A stretch of DNA of 64,000 bases from Artocarpus heterophyllus. Taxonomy: Eukaryota; Streptophyta; Magnoliopsida; Rosales; Moraceae. The notes below the pieces were generated by a model. It saw nothing but the letters and a program-made list of their open reading frames with translations, was not told where the DNA came from and did not search any database. Shown piece after piece: positions 44,917 through 58,300 of the stretch (the first letter of the stretch is position 1; each line of letters begins with the position of its first letter). Where the stretch lies: the NCBI GenBank assembly GCA_025403435.1, contig CM046351.1, forward strand, positions 25,447,730 through 25,511,729. The letters are read 5' to 3'. The position numbers were made by a program, and so were the translations under genes.

Positions 44917-46478
44917 TTAGCTGCCTCCTATGTTTTTACCAAGCTTCCTGTGTTTGCCTAATGTAGATCTGCTAGCTGGTTTTATTCCTTCATTGTTCGA
45001 GCCCATGTTCACCTTCCTCTTTTGACCGCCTGAAGGTCCTTTATTGAAAATTTTTTCCTTAGATTTTCTACCACTTTCTGGTTGAAATTTCGAGAGTTTT
45101 TCCCTGCTAAATTTCCTAGCCCCTACATTCCTCACTCGACCAGCACCGGAAGAGAGAGTGGGTTCTTTTGTGCCATTGCTGTTGGCAATGAGTTTCTTCT
45201 CCCCTCTTTTATTTTTCACCAATTCAGTTTTCTCAGGTGCTGCATCCAATTCCTTGCGTTTTCTATTCCTGTGCCTGAAAAATGAAAAAAAAAATTCAGA
45301 GGCAGGAAAAAACATATGCAGCACGGGAATTTATAAATGAAACATTTTTCAGTTGTACAATGAAATTAGACCTGGAGGCAGAAGTTTCATCATGCCTTGT
45401 GTCTGTATCACTATCAACAGAATCCTTGGGATTTGTCTTGTTATGGCGATTCTGCAAGTAAAGCAGCATTAATTAGAATAAGCTCTAAAAGTTTAAAAAT
45501 TTTGGTTCATGAGCTAACAACAAAGAAAAGGGAACTACCTCCACGACCGACTTGACAAAACTCCTATATCTCTCTGGGGTAACTGACTCAACTGCAGAAA
45601 ACCCACACTTTCGTATCATAATCTCCATTATTACAGTGACCTGTAGACATGAAACAAGCATTCTGTCAACAAGATGACAAAATTAAACAGGACTTTTCCT
45701 CTTCCTCCTATGTCCAAACCCGCCCACTCCCCAACAAAAAGGTGACCATTGTTGGAAGAGATACTAAGAAAGAAATTTGCATGCCTTTGATCTGAAATGG
45801 TTTCTTGACACAGCTGACCATGGTAGAATTCCTTTGACAAGACTAGAAAGAAGTTTCTGCAAGTCTCTTGCTGGCAAGCAAGACGCTAACACTTTCACAA
45901 AGCCCAAAACAGCCTGTTAAAAAAATGCACCCCAACGAGCGTCTTAGTTTAAAAACATCATCAGAGAAACAGCCACTTTTGTTTGATTTTGAGATACTAA
46001 CTTTTATAACTTCAAGAGATTTGCCTTGCAGCAAAGGTAGAAGAGAGGGAATAACGTCAGGCATTGAAAGACAAATACTCGTGTCCTTGTATATCAGCAC
46101 TGATAGCACAGACACCGCTCCACTCTTAATGTGAGGTGATGAACCAGAAAGATAGCTCATAATCTGGATCATAAAACAAGAAGTCAATAAACAATGAAAT
46201 GGCAAAGTACCAGTAACATACCAAGAGTCAGAGAACCATAAGAATCCAACTCATAAAATAAGGATAAGCAGAGTTTTTTTTTTTTTTTTTTTTTCTAAAC
46301 AATAAAAAAGGGTTATGAGGGTAGAGGTAGGTTGGTATACCCAAATCTGACAGAACTCACTAGCATCCTGAAGGCAACTGGGCTGCCAAGGAGGTTCAAG
46401 AAGCCCGTCAAGAAGACTAGGTTTGTCAAGGCACACCAATCTCAACCCTATAACTCGTTTTCCCCCAGCAAAAGAAGG

Positions 46479-46530
<52 letters not shown>

Positions 46531-49500
46531 CGGACCTACAAATTTTGTATAATTAAGATAACTCTACATTTATGTTGCCAATTCCATTTGGCAAGGTGAA
46601 CTAACCATGGTAATTAGTTTCCGGTAAGGTGCATCAGATGATTCAGAACTAAGAGATGACATGTCTCTCAAAGTGGAACTTATGTCAACTAGCACATCAT
46701 AAGCAGCTTTCCTTGCTTCTTCTTCCTTGGCCTAGATGTTAAGAAACACAATCAAAAGGGTGAGAATGATATGACAGCAAACAACGATAGGAAAGGTCCT
46801 AGATTATAACAGAGTAGAATGCACCTACCTACCCCACCCCCACCAACAGAGAATAAGGGCCAACCTATCCTATCCCAGGAGAGGGGGAAGAAAGAAAGAA
46901 AGAAAGAAATAGAAAACCCAAAATGGCAGCATACAAACTAAAATAGAGGAATAAATACAAAGATCAACTGTAAAAGGAAAAGTACAACGACAGTTCTTAT
47001 TAGCTTAAGTTCTTGTACGAAGCTCTTACATCCTTTAAAGTGAGTAGGATCTCATTGACAATATGAAAAGCCTTCACATTCTCGGCCTCTGAGTCTATCT
47101 GCAGGAACTGGTTAAAATATTAAAACAAAAAAAAAAAAGAGCAAGGAAAAAAAGAAGAAAGAGAGTGAATTGCCATCCAAATCTTAGATAACAGGCTGCA
47201 GTTTCATGTAAATAAGGAAAAGACAAATGCATATCTTTACTTGGAATAACTAATGCATCATCAAAGTAGAAAACTATACAAGGTGCAAAATTTTCTCTTA
47301 TCTGGAATTGCCAAAATTTATCATTGTGCTCTAGAAAGTGGACATCGAACTGACCAGTAAATGGTTAAGTCTGCCAACATCTTAAAAAACTCCACTTTCA
47401 TTTTTAAACGTTAAAAGCAATTGGCCAGGTTTTTATTCGTGTTGGATTGATAAAGTATATGCTTTCACGTAAGGTCTACCCAAAGAGGTAAGAGGAAAAT
47501 CATATGGAGAAATATATTAATGGCAACAAAAAGATAGGAAGTGCTACTTAGAGACGAGAGAGCATAAAAAGCCAAAGCCAGAATGAATAATAAGGCTTCT
47601 ATCTGATACAAACATATGTATTTTCTATCACGGACATATGCTCAACTAATTGTATGAGAACACATAAAAGCAACTCTGCAAATACAAAGAGTTGCATGGT
47701 ACCTGTCCATTGCTTAATTAATAGTATGAGAACACACAAAAGCAACTATGCAAATACAAAGAGTTGCATGGTACCCTATTTTTTAAATATAATTCAATAA
47801 TAGTCCAGAATTGTAGGTCTGAATAAAGCAAAACGGATGAGCACGTCTGAATAAAGCAAAACAGAAAAATAGGTCTGACCTTTAGCAGCTGAACCATTAA
47901 AGGATGAAAGCAAGCAAAGCGACTCCTTAGAGTAGAAATGTCAGTTGGAGATTTAAAAGCCAATAAAGAATCGATCAACTCGCCAAATCGGGAAGAACAA
48001 AACCAAGGATGTTCCTGCACCATTCAATCAGGAAAAATGTTGAACAAAAATTTAGAGAAGAAAGAAGACTAATAAGAAATCGATCGGCTCAAGAAATCGG
48101 GAAGAACAAAGCCAAGCATGTTCGCTCACCATTCCCTTAAAAAAAGGGACAAAAATCAATAATAAGAAGAAACATGTACAGACCTGTAGAATTCTACTAA
48201 AAGTATGATATGCTTGCTGATCACCAATCCCATGGGTAACCTAAAAACCAATTATATATGCATGATTTTAGTAACTATAAGCATGAACCATTGTGACAGG
48301 GATCATTTCATGCAGGTTATAATACGACAATATACCTGAAAACTGTACTTAATAAAGTTATAGATAAGACCAACTAGGTCCTCTTTGGCCCCTCCAACAA
48401 GAGAAGAAGCGAGCTCCATAATAGCACACCTGTACAAGTAATGGAATTATGAAACTGTTCACAAATGCATTGTCAATATGTTTTTAATAAGGGAATGGAG
48501 GAGTTATGATCCAGACATTTTGTTCCTCTTATCGAGGCTCAATGAACATATTAAGATTTAAAGCTTATTGTGAGCTTCCAATGTGGTGTGACATTAGAGG
48601 AGAAAGCTGCTTCGGAATATGCAGGACAAAACAATGTTTCTTATTTGGTTCTAAAACTCCACATTATATCTTATAGAATGCCCATTAAATCACAACGACA
48701 AGGCACCTTAGAAAAGCCACCTTACTCTTCAGAATATATTATATCATTCAAGAAAAGGGCCCGCTTAGGCTAGCCTTTCTAAAAAATATTCCTTATCATG
48801 CCTGGATGTTCTTAATTATAAGATCCAGCTGAAAAAGAATTTCACAAGAACTTGCCAATCATTTATATCCAGTCAGTTAAAGCGAAAGCAAAAGAATGAT
48901 ATTCAATTAATTCTTGGTAAAATATAGTCCTTTATCCAAAGTAGGCCAAAGCATGCATGTACTTCCCATAATATTCTTGGTAAATGGACACATACAGGCC
49001 ACACTGACTAACAGCAAGCTGCAGCAACTGCATTAACTCACTGATGCTATATTGAGAACTAACATCAGAACCGAAAAAGAGAAATAAACAAACAACCTGA
49101 CTCAAGGATTGGTTTATAAAAAAAAAAAAAAAATTAAAAAATTAAAAAAAAAAAGAATGCCACTTGACAAGATGAACACAATTCTCTGATTACCTTTCAG
49201 CATCTTTCTCCCAAGTAGTTGGATTCCCTTCTTTATCACTCAATGCTTTTTCGTTCTCCGGATTTCCAAATTCACCACTATCACCAATGAACTTAAAATG
49301 CTCAAAAAATGACATGAGGATCTTTTTGGTTACAGAAGAATCAGTAATAGAAGCCAAGCATCCAATGGCATCCTGCAAGGAAGAGAACAAAATCATATTG
49401 TTTGATATTTCACATGCTAACCACAGGTGGGATGAAAGTTTATATCATAAATTTTGCGTGTTATGAATGACCTTCATAACCAACTTGCATCCATGTTATT

Positions 49501-52500
49501 TATACCATCATAGGGGTGTACCAAATACAATATGGGAGATTTGGAAAAGGAGAGAAAACCTTTAAAAGTGAGCGGTTCCTGGTGGATGACTCAATAAATA
49601 AGCCTGCCAGAGCCTGAAGTAATGCAGTGGAATACGATGATAGAGCCTTTATGTTTTTTGTTGCAATTTTCTTTGAATAAGTTGGAAGATTGCAGAACTC
49701 TATAACAGATTTTTTCACTTCAAAGGAATTTGGATCACCAGCGTCAATTTTTTGGGTAAGTGCACTTTTGTTTTGATTTACAAGAACCTGCAGGAAAGAT
49801 AGAAATAGATGCCAAAATAGATGAATCAGACGTTGCGGATAATATAAATGTAACAGGAAAATGCACAAAACATGACTTAAAAGAACCAAGAAAAAAATTC
49901 TACTATAATTTTTTATGAGAGAACTTCCTTTCATTGATCAAAACTCGATATAAAGGAACATAAAAGAAAATATATATATATATATATATATATAAAATAC
50001 ATATAATACATGTCTATGAAACTACTATTATGAAATAGATTTCACCTGTAAGGAAATAGCAACACTCTCATGCATAGACGAGTCCTTCTTAAGAAACTTA
50101 ATAAAAACTTCAGCCAGACGTCCAATATTTTGCTTCAGATCAGTTGGATAGTGGCAAAAAGCAGGGAGCAATCCCCTTAGCTCATGTGCATGATCTTTCA
50201 GATTTTGACCAACTGTTGTCCTTTTAACTGTAAGAAGAGGAAGCAAAAGGAAAGCGAAAACCAACACAAGGGTAAATTCCAAAAGATAATGATTTTTTTT
50301 TTTTTTATAATCCAATTCACCGTATGGAACAAAAGAAAAAATTCCCCCATGTCTAAACGAAAGAGAATATGTTCCAATACAAAGATTGGGAAAATACCTT
50401 TACGACTTGCTCCTTGAAAGGATTTTGCAAGAGGCATGATATGTTCCATGTAATACCCCAATGATGCTCCAACTACATAATTCTTCAAGATTGGAACCAA
50501 CCAAATATTTGAACAAGTGAAGTCACCATCACTAAGGGTTATAGGCACATCTGTTAGTATCTTCTCTGGTCCCATAGAAATTACTGCAGATCCGATGCAA
50601 GTCTTGAGCTGAATCGGGTGACAGAAGAACATCAATAAATTTTCCCACTTGTACATTCAAAATCAGGGTGGCGAAAGAGGATTTCAGTCCTACTTACATG
50701 ACAAGTCTTAAATTTAGCCTCACTAGCAAGGGTCATCAAATCAGCAAGTTTGAGGAGAATATTTTTCATATAGTAACAAGAGATCCCTCCTACAAAAACA
50801 AAGAATAAGTAGAAATCAGTTCACACTTCACCATTTATTGATCAATTCAGCAGGTACATAGTACTTTAACATTGCAACCGTTACGTTATGAATAATCAAG
50901 TTAAACTGATGAAGGAAACTCTATTTTTAAATAAGAGTAAGTTCAGGAAACAAATTAGATGAATAAACAATCAAAACACAATCAATAGAAGCGCCTTCTT
51001 AACATTTTACAAGTGCCAAATAAGTCATTGATGCCATTAACTTGAGTTATCAACTATACAGACAATACACCCCACTTTACCACCTTGAGAGAGAACAAAA
51101 TATGGTTCCATCATAAGCATGTGAATCAATCATATACACATACCAAGTTTAAGGAACAAAGCAGATATCACTGCCAAAATATACTCGTTGGGTTCTCCAT
51201 CAGAAGTTGTAAGAGAACTCTCCAAGATAGCACATGCAGACTTTATTGCACTTGCTCTAACATTCTCCTTTCTTTCACCTTCAAATGGTTGATTATTATC
51301 AATCGATAGACTTCTTTGCTCCACATGATGGCTTATTAGCTCTTTCAATATAATTGCAGCGTGTGATGCAATTGAAGCATCAGAAGTCAGAAGACCTAGA
51401 TCGGCATGGATAGCAAGGATTAGAGAACTTCTAAAGAATATCAGCATTTACATAATGCTACATAGTCATCAACACAACAAAAGCCACTAAGCTATCATCA
51501 ATGCATTTTTATGCAACATAAAAGAAAAACCATATATATTTAAACTTATTTAACGAACAAAAATATGCATGCAATTGTCTCATGTAATTCTTGTGAACAA
51601 AACAACGCAAGAAAATACCTGCAATGGAATCAAAAACTAGGGTAAGATTCTTAACATATGAGCTTGATTCTCCAACACGAAGTATGTCAAGAGAACGTTT
51701 TAACAATGTTGTTGCCGATATGACAGTATCCGAGGGGTTATTATCTCCCAAAGAAACATACGAAGAAAGAGAGATCACAATCTTCTCTGTCAGTGGTGAA
51801 ATAGCATCAACACTTGAAGTTTCAAAACATGTTTCAATAGTTTTGAGAATGTGCCTTGTACATGCCGAAAACCGACTTTTCATAAGCATAACTACTTCCG
51901 AAAGAACTTTTGACCTTGTTTTCATGGAGAGAAATGGAAAAACAAGTTTCAAAGTATTTAGCATGTGGAGGACCTCCACACTGTTAGGTTCTGAAAAAAC
52001 ATCATCTTTCAATCCAGCAGAAGTCCCTGAAGTACTAAGTTTAACTGCCAAAGGCATGTAAGTTTTAAGCATGGACATCACCAACTTGCTTGCCTCCTTA
52101 ATAACAGTGGAGCAGTTGATTGACTTAAAAACCTTCTCTAGACATTCTTGGGAACACCTCCTTACCTGTAACAGCACAAGAAGTTAATTTTTACACACAA
52201 ATTATTGAGTACAGAAAGTTTCTATGAGTCATGATTCTTAAGTTCCTTACACCAGCCTATCAGACGTGAAAAGGTAATGCAAGTTGACAAGACGTTGAAT
52301 TCAACAAGTAGATGTACCTCAAACTCCAATAGGCCAGTATCAAGGAAGCGCATAGCAACCTATACCTATGGCCAGTTCATGGCAAATGGGAGTCTTAAAC
52401 ATGATTGGGTAGTGATTATATCATTGATTCCCCTTTATCATGTTCATGCCATCTCTACAACAAATTTAAACTACCATAAGGCAATCAACGACACAGTTCA

Positions 52501-53786
52501 ACTTCAATCAACTACCCCCAATTCCCCATATGCATGACTTTGTTGCCAAAGTATTAGATTTAGAGCGATGCTACATATCACCAGATTCACGACTTGTATT
52601 ATCACTGTTGATATTTAACTAATCACTTATTGGCATGTCAACTCTAAGACTGACCTACTAATTATGACAAAAGTCCCATGTGGTTTCAGTTTCTTGCTCG
52701 CTGAAAAAACTAGTAACGACGATTACCATTATAACGATATTAAGCATTTTTCAAGATATAAGGAGTCAACATCCTAAACACTGCGATGTAGACTATACCC
52801 TTTTCAGCAATCGCCTATGTGACTATGTCCCAAGTCCATATACGCATGAGTGAGTTTCATGCAAGCATATTGACAACACAAGCAATGATACACATCATGA
52901 CAAACTTCGTCATGAACATTATGAATGCACGAATTCTATAAGTTTCTGTAAAACTGAAACAATCGTTTTGTCCCAGAATTTTTTACCCTCAACAACTTAT
53001 ATTCTAGTTTCGTCATGAAACTACCTTTCAAAATGTGTATCATTTTCCTAGCAACTATAGGGTGAAACTTATATTTAGTTCCATCATGAAACTTAACTTT
53101 CACAATGTGTATCATTTTTCTAACACCTATAGTTACATTCATCAGTAAATAAGGTCTACGAAAAGTAGTATTGGAAAAAAGAAAGAAAGAAAGAGACAGA
53201 GAGATGCAGAACCTTTATTCCATCAATGTAGCAATAGAACAGCTCAGAAAACTCAATTTACCTTGGGACGCCTATCCACAGAGAACTTCATGAGCGTCTC
53301 GAACCCTAATTTCACCGAATCCCAATCCTCCAAATCACAGAACCCTGCCAAAACCCCCAAGCACTTGACCCCGGCCCTCACTGTCGCCACGGCGAGCCCT
53401 TCCTTCTCCCTCTCCAAAAGCCTCACGAGGACCTTCACAGCGTCGCTCGCCTTCGCGGCGTCGATCACGTTCGGCGGCGCCAGAGGGAGGACGATGGCGA
53501 GGAACGAGAGGAGGGCGGCTACGGCGGTGGGGTCCAGGGACTGAGGAGAGGACGCGGCGTCGTCGACGGCGGCAATGGCTGCGGCGAAGTAGGCAGGGGG
53601 TGTTAGGGGGAGGGACTCGGCGGTGAGGAGGGAGCGCATGGCGGCGGCGGTGGCGAGGAGGTGGCGGTGCTGCGGCGCCGCAGACTTGGAGTAGCGGTCC
53701 ATGAGCTGCTGGCAGATGTCGGAGCCATCGTTGAAGGATTCGCCGTGTTCGTGGTCGTGTTCTTGTTCTGGTTTATCGTCTTCCAT
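44917..53786 (-). CDS. RRP12: RRP12-like ribosome biogenesis protein, 18 exons
   Basis: This is an HEAT/ARM-repeat protein of the RRP12 family (NUC173 domain), needed in yeast for export of pre-ribosomal subunits and 18S rRNA maturation in the nucleolus. Eighteen exons join in phase: 53786-53262, 52165-51619, 51395-51144, 50789-50698, 50608-50398, 50227-50046, 49787-49560, 49372-49194, 48429-48336, 48240-48184, 48014-47880, 47098-47030, 46731-46606, 46163-46002, 45913-45785, 45640-45539, 45451-45372 and 45274-44917. The product is 1,175 aa, somewhat shorter than the roughly 1,280 aa I recall for Arabidopsis At2g34357. Key segments are RPK-VRRCSQECLEKVFKS (about 173-190), LTDVPITLSDGDF and NIWLVPILKNYVVGASL (about 485-525), AYHTFSRILQ (about 780-789), KVTVIMEIMIRKCG (about 996-1009), and a basic C-terminal tail from about 1057 on (RNRKRKELD, GKHRKLGKN) as in nucleolar proteins. 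Exon 1 is GC-rich. One intron (45784-45641) appears to be GC-AG. Confidence 0.92.
46481..46530. repeat. (AT)n microsatellite in an RRP12 intron
   Basis: About 38 bases of uninterrupted AT, then a GT break and more AT, lie in the intron between exons 13 and 14. A 22-base T run lies nearby at 46273-46294. Confidence 0.9.
47652..47776. repeat. Intronic direct duplication, 52-bp copies, period 73
   Basis: TATGAGAACACA(T/C)AAAAGCAACT(C/A)TGCAAATAC and the following AAAGAGTTGCATGGTACC occur twice. They lie between exon 11 and exon 12 of the RRP12-like gene. Confidence 0.85.
48071..48136 (-). repeat. Degenerate copy of the start of RRP12 exon 11 in the upstream intron
   Basis: AATAAGAAATCGATCGGCTC through AGCATGTTCGCTCACCATTC repeats, with about 10 changes, the sequence at 47961-48027 that spans the exon-11 acceptor and its first codons. 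It lies about 110 bp from the real exon, inside the intron. Confidence 0.75.
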
Positions 53787-56264
53787 GGACGTTTTCCTCT
53801 CTGGTTATGGTGTTTCTTGCGAGGGTAAATTGAGAGAGCTTGGGGAAGAAAGCATGTAGAGAAGGGTTTTAGAGTCGGGGAAATTTTGGAACAAGTAGAT
53901 TTTGGCGGGCCGAGGTTTAATCGATGACACCCGACGGCCTGGGAAGTGTATGGGCTGGATTGCTTTTATGGTTTGGGCTCAGCCCATTTTTGCATACTTT
54001 CCCATGATCAAAGCAAGGTTCAAGAAAAGAGTGTGAGAAATTACCAAACAATTGCGGCATATTTTTTAAAACATTCTCATTTTTTAAATTTTTTTAAAAT
54101 AAAAAAACTACTAAAAGGGCCACTGTTTTTAATTGAGAAATTACATTAAATGTGATATTTTAAAACCTAATAGTAAATTATAGCACAAGTTTTGAAAAAG
54201 CAAAACAAACAACATCTTTAAACAAATAAGTATTTTAAAATAATTAAAAACCCAAAAAAACCCGTTGACAACAAATTTGATTTTTTTCTTTTTCCTCTCT
54301 TTTAGTTTGTGTCTCTTCTCTCTTTTTTATTGGCTTTCTTTAACTCTCAATGTCCCCAACTACTTTTGGAGCTTTCCCCGACAACGTTGAAGGATTTGTC
54401 TCAACCTTTGATGAGCGACGACGGGTGATAATAGGCAGCGACGAGCGGCAGTGGATCTATCTCAGCCTTTGATAGGCAATGCCACTATAACTCGGCAGTG
54501 AACTTTGGTGGCTGGAGGTCGGTCGTGATCATGATCAATGATGCTGCGAGTTTTTTGGCGTGCAGAGGTCTGGGCAGTGGACAAGGAGAATAGAAAGGGA
54601 TATTTTGACAAAAGAGTAAAAAAAAAATTTGAATTGGACAAATAGTTTTTTTTTTAACTAAAAAATACTTTTTTTAGTAAAATGAGCGGCTAGAGTTATT
54701 GGTCAGATTGGGTATTAAATATTTTCATATATAAAATTTAAATATTTTTATTTTTTTTGGTTTATATGTATCATAAATGGACAGGTTCGCATCGTGTCGT
54801 ATCGATATATTTGTAGCCCATTTAGATAAACATGTTAAAGCGTATTAAATAGACTAGCACAAATTTAGCCTATTTATTCATGTGTTATTCGTTACACCCA
54901 ATTAATAAATGTGCGTTCCAAATCAATTTATCTTGTATCGTGTCATACCATAACTGAATTGCCTATCCTAGTCACGAGTATGCGATCATTTCCATTAGAA
55001 TGAAGCTTGCAAATGCTATATTTAACATAGGTTATCTATTTTTCTGTGGCTTGAATTCTATGTTTATTTAAAAAGTATACCTCTAATTTTTAATCTCATT
55101 AAATTTATGCCCTTAAATTATATTTAACAGACAAATCCACATATTTTATAGGTCAACAACTAATTTGGCCTAAAAATTCCAAAAATACCCTTAAACTAAA
55201 AATAAAAATAAAAATAAAAACTAATATCCTAAAATAAGAAAACTAAAAAATTTACCGATTGGACCCTATTTTTTTGGGAATAACAAAACCTCATCCCACC
55301 CTATCCCTACAGCAACCCTACCTTAGCGCACCGCTAGCACCATACCAGCCTAGGGCACCCACTTCCACCATTACCTCAGCCCTATGAGCCCATCTATGTC
55401 ACCGCCTAACTCTGCTTCAGCCCACTTTGTTAGCCAATCCTACCTCAAACCCCATTTTGGCTTCAATTAAACCCCATTTTACCCACGCCTTACTCCACCT
55501 CCCTCACCCTATCCTTGGCACTATCATGACAACCGCCCCCTCTCTCGATACTCATGCGACAACACCTCCCATTGACACTATGACGACGACCCTCACCCTT
55601 GACTCTCTCATGAAGACCACCTTCCCTTCAAGTTATGTGTAGCCTAAGCCCTTGTCGTCCTCTGCAACTGCCACTTCAATATTGCCTTTACTTTCACTGT
55701 GATCAAACAAGGTCACCTAACCTATGTAGTGGCATGACACTTATGTAACTGCTAGGTCTATCAAGTGGATAAAAAGAAAACAAGTTATAGTTAATTATCC
55801 TCTATTGTGGTTTTTGATCTCATCTTTGACAGTTAAAAGTTTCAAGCTATTTTGAGTACAAAAACATATAGAGAGGAAGGTGAGAGAAAAAAAGGGCAAT
55901 AGGAAAGGGTGTCCTCTTTTGTGCAGCTCCAGTGAGCATAGTGGGACGAAAGAGGGGATGGGCTAGGGCAGAGTGAAAAAAGTGTGAGGGTAGGGTGGAG
56001 TAACTTATATTTACTTTTTCTTATTTTTGAGATTGGTCAATGTTTTATTAAGATTTATTTTTTAAAAGTTTTTTAGTGTTTTAAATTTTCTCATTAAGGG
56101 TATTTGGGATATTTTCATCGTCAAAGTTGATTGTTGACTGGGAAAACGTAGACATTTGCTTGTGAAATATAATAAGAAGGTATACATTTGATGAGAATGA
56201 AAACTGAGTGTATACTTTTTGACTTAATATAAAATGCAAAGTATAAAACCATAAATAACCTTTT
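53787..56264. other. Promoter region of the RRP12-like gene and intergenic sequence
   Basis: 53787-53990 is the likely 5' UTR and promoter of the minus-strand RRP12-like gene. 54280-54600 is moderately GC-rich and 55270-55990 is pyrimidine-rich (ACCCTATCCCTAC-type words), but neither shows a recognisable gene. The rest is AT-rich. Confidence 0.5.
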
Positions 56265-58286
56265 TGTTAGACATGTATGCCCTAAGGAGTAAAAATGTAA
56301 TACGTTTTTGGAGATATTTTTATCAATAAAGAATTTATTCTTTTATATATACCAAATCTTGTCCTCTTTACGTTCATATTTGTTGAATGTATGATAAGCA
56401 AACAGTAGTCTAAGACTGTCAGTCTAAACCTTAAGAATTGGGCATATGATGGGATGATTATGCGGAAGACACAATTCTTAAGGTGACGGTCTAAAACATA
56501 TGATCCGCAATCGAGGGAATAAGGTTGGGCGCTTTATTCATGTAAAGATTGTTATGTTGTCTATATCCCTTTTGGGAGATGGTTTGTCTTGACCATCGGA
56601 GTTGGACTCCGTGAATAGAAACATTGGCACGTTGTCATAGGTGACGATGTGTTGGATTGGGACATAAAGTGAATTGATTTGGATTAATAATTCTGTCTTA
56701 GTAAATTGATTCACTTTAGACAGTCATTTGTATTGTATCTTAATCTTGAGATGAATAGTGGGCCCGTTGTCTCGACTTATGTCTTTTGATGTACCAATAG
56801 GTGACTCCCATATCTCTATAGTGGTATGCATGCTGGTACGTTGGAGGCATGACTCTTGATAGCGTAGACTTGTTATTCATAGATATGGAATCCATAGCTC
56901 CTCTTTAGGAGTAATGATATCCTCTTATATGCATTGTCCTATAATTGGAAAACTAAAGCGCTCAACCATTTGGATACATAGGTGTAACCGAATGGTATAC
57001 TATCTTTGGATGGTAAGTTTTCTAATGGTGAGACAATGGAACGTAAGATAAAAATAATTGGGAAGGTAAGACAGAACTTGTCCTTAAGCCGATTATGGAT
57101 AATCATATGGGGATGCGATACACTATGATATGTCATGGAGACTTAGCTACACGAGCTTCGTAATTCTATAAAGTTTGAGAATGTAGCTCCAAGCTTTTAG
57201 TGCAGTAGCGTTGGAGTTGATAATTGTGAAATGTATATCTAGGATATTGGGTTTCATAATTATCATGAGCTTGAACTTTGTAGGTCCATTTTGGTCCCCT
57301 TTGCTAGCTCACAAAGTCTTGTAATGACACGGCGTGCTTTTCTAATAATTGGTGACTTATGTCGGATTTATCAGATTGGTTTAAAATTTGTAAGAATCAA
57401 ATAATTCATGTCTGTTTATTGGTTGAATTGATTTTGTAAGAAATTAGTTCAAGATAAACTTATTGAATTATTGCGATCAGATAATTCTTGTCTGTTTATC
57501 GGTTGATTTAATTTTGGACAAATTAGATCAGGAAAAACTTGTAGAATTATTGTGAATTGATTTATTTTCTTAGAGATTATCTTGATAAAGTTTGTTTTGA
57601 TCAGATAACTTCTCTATTGGGTTATTTGAATCAAAACTGAGACTTTATCCTTTAAAATCTCGGGTGGAAAATAAAAGATTCGCGGAAATTTTTTCTCAGG
57701 AGTTCGACCTGTCGAATGACGTAGTCGGCCTGCCGAACTGAATGTTCGACCTGCCGATCAGCGGTAGATAAGATTACTCATTTTCACCCGGATCTTATCA
57801 GATGTTGATCCGAACTTGATTCTGTTTTCGAGTTTTTGATACCTAATCTAATATGGACTGACCCCAAGACCAATAGCTATATAAAGGGAGTGAGTCTCAT
57901 GATTTACTTAGATCAATAGAGATCAATTTGAGAGATTAAGAGTGATACTCTTCTAGTGAGCATCTGAAAACTCCCTGAGAGCTTTTGTTCACAAATCACG
58001 AACACTAGCTTTGGGTTCTCTCTGTTGGTTGGAAGGAGAGTCACTGGTGGAAGAGCTGTACGTGTGAGCCCACACTCACTCCGGTTGTGGGTAGAGAATA
58101 GCAAAGAAGACCAGTTGGTTGAGGCTCTTCTGGAATGTTACTTCTCAACACGGATTGCGGAGGTTCTTCGTTACACTGACGTTAGTAAGATCTGTTTAAT
58201 TTATACATATAACATGTCAAACTTGTGTTTTAGAAATTACTCTGTTGAAAAATTTTAAAATTCCACTGCGTACTTTGTTTCCAACA
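56265..58286 (+). repeat. 5' LTR of the Angela element (2,022 bp)
   Basis: It has TG...CA ends and the TGTTAG start. A TATA box TATATAAAG is at 57878-57886, about 400 bp before the LTR end, so transcription probably starts near 57910. Three short words of the TCGACCTG(T/C)CGA / TCGGCCTGCCGA type lie at 57707-57766. It contains no gene; the short frame at 58025-58258 crosses the U5 part and is incidental. Confidence 0.9.
57878..57886 (+). promoter_or_regulatory. TATA box of the Angela LTR promoter
   Basis: TATATAAAG followed by GGAGTGAG is a good match to the plant TATA consensus in the expected part of the LTR. Confidence 0.65.
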
Positions 58287-58288
58287 AT

Positions 58289-58300
58289 TGGTATCAGAGC
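58289..58300 (+). promoter_or_regulatory. Primer-binding site of the Angela element
   Basis: TGGTATCAGAGC stands two bases after the LTR and is complementary to initiator tRNA-Met. The exact match is consistent with recent activity. Confidence 0.95.

Noticed and set aside
51624..52061. Plus-strand frame of 145 codons
   Set aside because: Antisense shadow of RRP12 exon 2.
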